Origin: Onishia niordana
Lineage (GTDB): Bacteria > Pseudomonadota > Gammaproteobacteria > Pseudomonadales > Halomonadaceae
Length of the DNA: 64,000 bases
Assembly (NCBI RefSeq): GCF_004798965.1
Contig: NZ_SDSD01000005.1
Location: forward strand, 62,001-126,000
Direction: 5' to 3'
Numbering within the stretch: position 1 is the stretch's first letter; each line of letters starts with the position of its first letter. Both the position numbers and the translations under genes were made by a program. A model generated the notes under the pieces. The model searched no databases. It was given only the letters and a program-made list of their open reading frames with translations, and was not told where the DNA came from. This document shows, piece by piece, positions 58,333 to 64,000 of the stretch.

Positions 58333-59053
58333 GCCGCAGGTATCTGCCCCATCGGCTGATAGCCAAGCTCAGGGCGATGACCTGGCCCTGCTAGGATTGC
58401 TACAGCTGGTCAGTCCGGCACTGCCGATTGGCGCCTTTGCCTGGTCCCAGGGCCTGGAGAGCGCCTTCGAACTCGACTGGGTGCGTGACGAGGCAAGCCT
58501 TCATGCCTGGCTTGCCGGGGTGCTGGACGATGGCCTGTCGCGCTGCGAGTTGCCCGTGCTGGCGCGCCAGCGGGCGGCCTTGCAGGCCGAGGACGGTGAG
58601 ACGGTGGCGTACTGGGATGCCTGGCTGGCGGCCAGCCGCGAGACCCGCGAGCTCGCCGAGGAAGACCAGCGCCTGGGAGCGGCGCTTAGGCGGCTGCTCA
58701 ATAATCTCGAGCTATTGCCAGACGCGTCCGCACTACCAGGCTTGCTTCCAGAGCAGCCCGGCTATGTGACGCTTTTCGCCTGGCTGGCGCAGGCACGCGG
58801 CGTGCCATCGCGGCAGGTGCTGCTGGGCTTCGCCTGGGGCTGGCTCGAGAACCAGCTGGCGGTGGCCTGCAAGGCATTGCCGCTGGGTCATACCGCCGCT
58901 CAGCGCCTCATCGAACGCTTGCGCCCCGAATTGGTCGTGGCGGTCGATCGTGCACTCTCGTTGGCTGACGATGAGCTCGGCCCGCTGCTGCCGGGGTTGG
59001 CGCTCGCCAGCGCTCAGCACGAAACCCAATATTCACGTCTGTTCAGAAGCTGA
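58322..59053 (+). CDS. ureF: urease accessory protein UreF
   Basis: UreF gates nickel transfer by UreG. All-helical; motifs are [32 protein letters not shown] and [20 protein letters not shown]. The frame is open from 58157 inside ureE in another frame, but homology begins about the ATG at 58322 (or 58316), which overlaps ureE by 11 bases. The length is 243 aa. Confidence 0.94.
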   Translation: MSTEPQVSAPSADSQAQGDDLALLGLLQLVSPALPIGAFAWSQGLESAFELDWVRDEASLHAWLAGVLDDGLSRCELPVLARQRAALQAEDGETVAYWDAWLAASRETRELAEEDQRLGAALRRLLNNLELLPDASALPGLLPEQPGYVTLFAWLAQARGVPSRQVLLGFAWGWLENQLAVACKALPLGHTAAQRLIERLRPELVVAVDRALSLADDELGPLLPGLALASAQHETQYSRLFRS

Positions 59054-59070
59054 AGGAAAGGAGCACCCTC

Positions 59071-59736
59071 ATGAATCATTGCCTGCGTGTCGGCGTTGGT
59101 GGCCCGGTCGGTTCCGGCAAGACCGCGCTCTTGAAGCAGCTGTGTCTGGCGCTGCGCGATCATTACGATATCGCCGTGGTCACCAACGATATCTATACCC
59201 GCGAAGATGCCGACTTCTTGTTGCGCCACGATGCCCTGCCGGCCGATCGCATCCTTGGTGTCGAGACCGGCGGCTGCCCGCATACCGCCATTCGCGAGGA
59301 TGCCTCGATGAACCTCGCCGCCATCGACGACCTGCAGGCCCGTCATCCGGGCCTCGAGCTGGTGCTGGTGGAATCCGGTGGCGACAACCTCTCGGCGACT
59401 TTTAGTCCAGAGCTCTCGGATCTGACGCTATACGTGATCGACGTCTCGGCCGGTGACAAGATCCCCCGCAAGGGAGGGCCCGGCATTACCAAGTCCGACA
59501 TGCTGATCATCAACAAGATCGACATCGCCGAGCGGGTACATGCCTCGCTCGAAGTCATGGAACGCGACTCGAAGAAAATGCGCGGCGAGCGTCCCTTCGT
59601 GTTCGCCAACCTCTACGACGGTATCGGCGTCGAGGAGATCATTCGCTTCATCCTCGATCGCGGCATGTTGCCGGAGCGTCGGCCATCGGCCGAACGTACG
59701 GCCGGCGATCAGGCTCAGGTAAGTCCGTCCGTCTGA
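59071..59736 (+). CDS. ureG: urease accessory GTPase UreG
   Basis: UreG is a SIMIBI GTPase that delivers nickel. The P-loop is [17 protein letters not shown], the metal-binding Cys/His motif is [17 protein letters not shown], and the guanine motif is [10 protein letters not shown]. The length of 221 aa includes a short Arg/Ser tail. AAAGGAG precedes the ATG 17 bases after ureF. Confidence 0.97.
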   Translation: MNHCLRVGVGGPVGSGKTALLKQLCLALRDHYDIAVVTNDIYTREDADFLLRHDALPADRILGVETGGCPHTAIREDASMNLAAIDDLQARHPGLELVLVESGGDNLSATFSPELSDLTLYVIDVSAGDKIPRKGGPGITKSDMLIINKIDIAERVHASLEVMERDSKKMRGERPFVFANLYDGIGVEEIIRFILDRGMLPERRPSAERTAGDQAQVSPSV

Positions 59737-59788
59737 GCCCGGTGCCTTCACCCCGCTATCTCGTCATATCACCAAGAAGGACGCCACT

Positions 59789-60379
59789 ATGATTCGTATT
59801 TCACGCTGTACCGCCCTGATCCTGGCGCCGCTGGCGCTGATGACCGCTGGAATGGCCAGTGCCCACGTCGGTCACGAGGCCAGTGCCGGCGGTATCCTCG
59901 CGGGCCTGCTGCATCCTCTGACTGGCATGGACCACCTGCTTGCCTTGTTGGCGATCGGTCTATGGAGTGCGCGCCAGTCACGGCCGTTGGGGCGTGCCGT
60001 GCCCGGACTTGCCGCACTGGGTATGTTGCTGGGCGCGGCACTTGTCTGGGCCGGGCTGAGCCTGCCGGGTGTCGAGACCGGCATTGCTCTGACGGTGCTG
60101 CTCGCCGGGGTGCTGCTCGCCAGTTTGGTGCGTCTGCACGCGGGGATCGGCGCCACCTTGGTGGTGGTTTTTCTCGTCTGGCATGGTCAGGCCCATGCGG
60201 TAGAAATGCCGGCGGCTGCCTCAATGGTGGCTTATCTGTCGGGCTTTCTGCTGACCACGCTGGTGATCAGTCAACTGGGGAGGACGGTTGGCCAGGTGCT
60301 GTTGCCGCGTTTGCCCTATGTCGATCGTCTGGTGGGTGGTCTAGTGGCGCTTGTTGGCGGATTGCTGGTCATCGCCTGA
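59789..60379 (+). CDS. HupE/UreJ family nickel permease
   Basis: This is an inner-membrane protein of the HupE/UreJ family, thought to import nickel. Signal-like start, then HVGHEASAGGILAGLLHPLT and GMDHLLALLAIGLWSARQ, the family signature, with FLVWHGQAHAVEMP later. Six helices. It is placed last in the urease cluster, which supports urease nickel supply. Confidence 0.93.
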   Translation: MIRISRCTALILAPLALMTAGMASAHVGHEASAGGILAGLLHPLTGMDHLLALLAIGLWSARQSRPLGRAVPGLAALGMLLGAALVWAGLSLPGVETGIALTVLLAGVLLASLVRLHAGIGATLVVVFLVWHGQAHAVEMPAAASMVAYLSGFLLTTLVISQLGRTVGQVLLPRLPYVDRLVGGLVALVGGLLVIA

Positions 60380-60402
60380 GTGCTTGAGCAATAGCCTTTG
60401 AT

Positions 60403-60429
60403 CAACGCCCGGTCTCGAGCCGGGCGTTG
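60403..60429 (+). terminator. terminator after the urease cluster
   Basis: CAACGCCCGG / CCGGGCGTTG is a perfect 10-bp stem with a 7-nt loop, followed by TCGTTTGC; it closes the urt-ure run. Confidence 0.75.
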
Positions 60430-60633
60430 TCGTTTGCAGATGACATTCAAGAAAATCGCGGTGCGGTCGATAAGCCATTTCAGGTATGGAAATCGGCCGG
60501 TATTCATATCGGTATAGAAACGGGTTGTTTTATTCGGCGCCCAATACGACGCGTATGACATTAACGTCATATCCTGTGCTTTAAGCTCGACATAGGTGCT
60601 TGATGCGGAATTTAGTCGGGAGGATATCTGTAC

Positions 60634-63297
60634 ATGGCGCCATCCCTAGCGTCTGAACATGTATTTCGCGAGCTGGCTGATGGCTTGGCCTTGGACATGC
60701 CGGAAGACCGCTTTTTTGCGAAGCTTGCCGGTAAGCTGTCGCGAATACTAGAAGTCGATCACGTGGTGATCGCTTGCGTCGATCCTTCCGATAAGCAGAT
60801 AGCACGCACCCTGGGCTTGTGGTCAGGTGGAGAACTGCGGGATAACATTAGCTATCCGCTGGCCGGCAGTCCCTGTGAGCGGGTGACTCAGCATGAGCCC
60901 TGCCACTTTGCTCAGGGCGTTTGCACTACCTTCCCCGATGATCTTCTGCTCGCCGACCTGGGCGTCGAGTCCTACCTGGGCATGCCCATCATCGCTCGCG
61001 ATGGCGAAACCCTGGGGTTGATCGCGATACTGGATGCTACCCCCCTGCGCTCACCCGAGCTTGGCAGAGAGGTCTTGCGTATCGCTGCGATGCGCGCCGG
61101 CGCCGAGCTTACTCGCCAACGTTTCATTGCCGACATCCAGGAAAACGAACGCCGGCTCAATACCCTGATGAATCAATTACCTGGCATGGCTTACCAGCGC
61201 CTCCATGACCGTGAGGGTAGTCTCACTTTCGTGAGTCAGGGCGCCGAGGCTTTGATTGGGCATGATGAAACTCATTTGACCGCGGGTGCAGGCTATCCCT
61301 TCATGGAGCTGGTGCATCCCGAGGATCGCAAGCGTATCCAGCATCAGATCGTCGCGGACGTTAAGAAGCAGCGCCCGTATCATTTGAACTACCGGCTGTG
61401 CACGTCGGGCGGAAAAGTCCGTTGGGTTACCGATCAAGGTCAGGCCGTGCTCGATGCGGCTAGCCGGGTCGCCTGGCTGGAAGGCTTCATCTTCGATAAC
61501 ACGCGCGACTATGAGTCCCAGCGAATTCAGCAGGCGGTCATGCAAATTGCCTCGTCTGTCACCGCGCGTGGCGGCGAGCGTTTCTTCGATCAGCTCGCCA
61601 TTCACCTGACGCGGGCCCTCGATGCCGATAGTGGCATCATCGCCACGGTCGCGGACAAGACTGCTGAAACGAGGATGATGACGAAGGCGGCGGTGATACA
61701 TGACGAAAAAATCGATAATTTCAGTTATACGCTTGAAGGCACCCCTTGTTCCGAGGTGATGGAGAAAGGCACCTGCGTCGTACTCGATAAGGTGGCCGCA
61801 GCATTGCCATTCAAGGCCGATGCCATGCTCGGCTGGGCTCGCGGATATGTGGGGTTGCGCCTGGATAGTAGTAATGGTGACGCACTGGGTGTGCTGATGG
61901 TCATGTTTCGTGACCCCATTGAGGATCCGGATTTTATCACCACCGTACTCAGCATCTTTGCGTCAAATGCGGCAGCAGAGCTTGAACGGCAGATCAGCGA
62001 TGATCGCATCAACCGTCTAGCTTTTTCTGATCCCGAAACGGGGTTGGCCAATCGTGCCTTCTTCATGGCACGAGTGGGCGATGTTTTGCAGAAGGCGCAA
62101 TCTGAAGACAGGGCTTTTGGTTTGTTGTTAATGGATCTCAGACGGTTCAAGGAGATCAACGATACCTTTGGTCATAGCGTAGGCGATCAGGTGCTGGCGG
62201 CTGCAGGGAGTCGTTTTCATAGTGTGCCGCTGACAGGCTGTGAGCTACTGGCTCGTCTCGGCGGTGATGAGTTCGCCGTGCTGGTTGAGTCGCCAACAGG
62301 TTCAGTGCTGATTGATCGAATGCGACACTATCAGCAGTGTCTTGAAGCGCCTGTGCAAGTGGGGGAGCGTTTTTTTAATCTCGATCTGAGTATCGGCGGA
62401 GCCCTCTACCCCGAGCATGGCATGACCTCTGGGGAGCTTTTCCAGCATGCCAGTTTGGCGGCGCATCACGCCAAACAACAGGTGTCCGGGTACTGTCTTT
62501 ATGACGATCAGTTAGGGCAGGCAATCATACGTCGCCAGCAGTTGCTTGATGATTTTACCCGGGCCCTGCGAAACGGGGGGCTGATGCTTCAGTATCAACC
62601 TCAGATAGATCTGAAAACGGGGGCGCTGTCCGGTGCTGAAGTGTTATGCCGGTGGTTCGATAGTGAGCGTGGCTGGGTCAGCCCAGGGGAGTTTATCCCA
62701 CTCGCTGAAGAGCGTGGGCTGATGAAAGAGCTAGGTGGCTGGGTGCTTAAGAGTGCAAGCCAGCAGTTGCGTGAATGGCAGCGGTCCGGAATGGCCGCGA
62801 TGCCTCGTTTATCGGTAAACGTATCGGCCCAACAGCTGGAAGATATCCATTTTGGCGAAGAAGTCGAACGTCATACCGACGGTGTCTGTCCGGCTAATAT
62901 CGGTCTGGAACTCACCGAAAGCGGTTTCATGCACGACCCGGAGCAGGTCATTACCCTCATGCAGGCGCTCAAGGCCCAGGGCTTTGGTCTGGCCATCGAC
63001 GACTTCGGTACGGGTTACTCCTCCTTGGCGTATCTCAAGCGGTTTGCCGCTGATACGCTCAAGATTGATATTTCGTTTGTCCGCGATATGCTTTCATCAA
63101 GTCATGACTACACCATCGTCACTACGATTATTGCCATGGCACGCAGCATGGGGATGAAGACGGTTGCCGAAGGCGTGGAAACGGCTGCTCAGGCGAAGGC
63201 TCTGGCCGAACTCGGTTGTGATCAAGCTCAAGGCTTCTACTATGCTCGCCCGATGAGCGCCGAAGAATTCGCCAGCCACTGGTTGTGTCATCAGTGA
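60634..63297 (+). CDS. GAF-PAS-GAF-GGDEF-EAL cyclic-di-GMP protein
   Basis: This is an 887-aa soluble signalling protein. A GAF domain (about 15-165, with GVESYLGMPIIARDGETLGL), a PAS domain (about 175-295), a second GAF (about 305-450), GGDEF (LARLGGDEFAVLVE) and EAL (GAEVLCRWFDSERGWVSPGE, IGLELTESGF, DDFGTGYSSLAYLKRF). The EAL signature reads EVL, a known tolerated variant that keeps the catalytic Glu. GGGAGGA lies about 10 bases before the ATG. There is no membrane segment. The signal sensed is unknown. Confidence 0.88.
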   Translation: MAPSLASEHVFRELADGLALDMPEDRFFAKLAGKLSRILEVDHVVIACVDPSDKQIARTLGLWSGGELRDNISYPLAGSPCERVTQHEPCHFAQGVCTTFPDDLLLADLGVESYLGMPIIARDGETLGLIAILDATPLRSPELGREVLRIAAMRAGAELTRQRFIADIQENERRLNTLMNQLPGMAYQRLHDREGSLTFVSQGAEALIGHDETHLTAGAGYPFMELVHPEDRKRIQHQIVADVKKQRPYHLNYRLCTSGGKVRWVTDQGQAVLDAASRVAWLEGFIFDNTRDYESQRIQQAVMQIASSVTARGGERFFDQLAIHLTRALDADSGIIATVADKTAETRMMTKAAVIHDEKIDNFSYTLEGTPCSEVMEKGTCVVLDKVAAALPFKADAMLGWARGYVGLRLDSSNGDALGVLMVMFRDPIEDPDFITTVLSIFASNAAAELERQISDDRINRLAFSDPETGLANRAFFMARVGDVLQKAQSEDRAFGLLLMDLRRFKEINDTFGHSVGDQVLAAAGSRFHSVPLTGCELLARLGGDEFAVLVESPTGSVLIDRMRHYQQCLEAPVQVGERFFNLDLSIGGALYPEHGMTSGELFQHASLAAHHAKQQVSGYCLYDDQLGQAIIRRQQLLDDFTRALRNGGLMLQYQPQIDLKTGALSGAEVLCRWFDSERGWVSPGEFIPLAEERGLMKELGGWVLKSASQQLREWQRSGMAAMPRLSVNVSAQQLEDIHFGEEVERHTDGVCPANIGLELTESGFMHDPEQVITLMQALKAQGFGLAIDDFGTGYSSLAYLKRFAADTLKIDISFVRDMLSSSHDYTIVTTIIAMARSMGMKTVAEGVETAAQAKALAELGCDQAQGFYYARPMSAEEFASHWLCHQ

Positions 63298-63666
63298 GGT
63301 TTGCTCTCTCAATGACGCCCGTCGCCCAGCACTTCGTGCTTCTCTTCGAGAGGGGGCCGATGAGCTGCATCGAAACGTCGAGTGACATCCCCTGTTAGGG
63401 CCTTTGATGAGACCAGGTTTGATCTGACAGGCCTATGCGTCGGTACTTGAGGCTTTTTATGGCTTTCGAAGGCACGCCTGTGCTGTGAGGCAGAGGAGCG
63501 TCTTTCGAAGCGCCATGCTCTTCTCATTCATTTCGACGCAACCAATAGGCGCAGAAGCGCATCCCCATGATGCATGGGAATATCAGGATAATACTGGGAG
63601 CTTATGGGGGCCAATAATCTGGAAAATCGACATTTTCAGATCAATGGAATTACTCAGGAAGGATTT
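63298..63666. other. 369-bp intergenic region
   Basis: I see no gene or strong signal, only a small AGCAC-TTC-GTGCT hairpin near the start that could help end the GGDEF-EAL transcript. Short frames on both strands lack ribosome sites. Confidence 0.45.
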
Positions 63667-63751
63667 TGGTGCGGATGGGGAGACTCGAACTCCCACGCGC
63701 TAGGGCACTAGAACCTAAATCTAGCGTGTCTACCAATTCCACCACATCCGC
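63667..63751 (-). tRNA. tRNA-Leu (anticodon UAG)
   Basis: On -, the acceptor GCGGATG pairs with CATCCGC, the D-arm contains TGGTAGACA, the anticodon stem CTAGA/TCTAG encloses TTTAGGT with anticodon TAG (reads CUA and CUN), a long class-II variable arm follows, and the T-loop is GTTCGAGTC. CCA is encoded (63667-63669). The length is 85 nt. Confidence 0.97.
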
Positions 63752-63786
63752 AACGCAGCAAAATTATATAGATGACAGCGTCTAAG

Positions 63787-64000
63787 TCAAGGTATTTCCG
63801 GAAGTTTTAGATGCCTAGCGGCGCATTCGGGGTGCGTGTCGCTAGGCTCTTCCGTCAGGTGAGGGATGCGGCCAAGGCAAGGTGCTGAGAGGTAATGACT
63901 GAGGGTTGATAAATTGTCATCAAGCTCGTCGAAGTCGCTCGAGATGCCGTTGGCAACCCAGCCGGCAAGCGGTAACCCCTGAGCGACAATTGCCTCGGCG
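63787..64000 (-). CDS. bioD: 3' end of dethiobiotin synthetase (partial)
   Basis: The last 70 codons run off the window edge. The translation contains GLPLAGWVANGI, then NLSTLSHYLSAPCLGRIPHL, which is the BioD C-terminal pattern (nucleotide-binding and closing helices). The stop TGA is at 63787-63789. BioD makes dethiobiotin from diaminopelargonate, CO2 and ATP. The tRNA-Leu follows 35 bases downstream on the same strand. Confidence 0.85.
   Translation of the reverse strand, partial: AEAIVAQGLPLAGWVANGISSDFDELDDNLSTLSHYLSAPCLGRIPHLTEEPSDTHPECAARHLKLPEIP

Noticed and set aside
63485..63703. 72-codon frame on + running into the tRNA
   Set aside because: It overlaps the tRNA gene and lacks a ribosome site or recognisable domain.
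63667..63751. tRNA-Leu as an integration site
   Set aside because: I find no second copy of the tRNA 3' end and no integrase in the flanking sequence of the window.

Overview
The window looks like a core-genome stretch of a Gammaproteobacterium, most probably a Halomonas-type member of the Oceanospirillales. The support is GC-rich coding sequence, the Pseudomonas-like order accD-folC-dedD-cvpA-purF-metZ, a split phhABC/phhR plus hppD aromatic pathway, and an acidic, disordered secreted protein. The family-level assignment is an inference, because no rRNA is present. No CRISPR array, prophage or intact insertion sequence was found.

Layout. 0-6.5 kb: fatty-acid, folate, purine and methionine housekeeping genes on +. 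6.5-12.7 kb: an IS-end-like palindrome, cytochrome b561 plus YceI, an Fe(II)/2-oxoglutarate dioxygenase (-), a GGDEF-EAL protein and a MATE exporter. 12.7-20.5 kb: D-amino-acid dehydrogenase, a disordered secreted protein behind a sigma-54-like promoter, then the phenylalanine hydroxylase operon phhABC (-) divergent from its TyrR-type regulator phhR, which is translationally coupled to an unrecognised membrane protein. 20.5-27.5 kb: recQ followed by the ribose operon rbsDACBR, all on -, with a perfect 16-bp operator before rbsD. 27.5-35 kb: a repeat-within-inverted-repeat element, a diguanylate cyclase, cfa, an MTH1187-type protein, an HlyD/DUF2955 efflux pair and the argP/argO pair.

35-40.7 kb: hppD with a TyrR/PhhR-box match upstream, an NSS-family transporter, cysQ, a uroporphyrinogen-III methyltransferase and a small RlpA. 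40.7-47.9 kb: a tight four-gene regulatory operon (IclR regulator, response regulator, histidine kinase, periplasmic binding protein; -) divergent from tctCBA, with two palindromes between them. 47.9-60.4 kb: a complete urea module, urtABCDE-ureDABC-ureEFG plus a HupE/UreJ nickel permease, preceded by a good sigma-54 promoter and an NtrC-like site. 60.4-64 kb: a GAF-PAS-GAF-GGDEF-EAL protein, tRNA-Leu(UAG) and the 3' end of bioD (-).

Three themes link the genes: aromatic amino-acid catabolism (phhABC, phhR, hppD, NSS transporter), nitrogen scavenging (urea uptake and hydrolysis, D-amino acids, arginine/lysine export), and sensory control of solute uptake (the tct region). The least explained items are the phhR-coupled membrane protein, the IclR/two-component/binding-protein operon, the disordered secreted protein, the palindromic elements, and the repeat tail of UreB.
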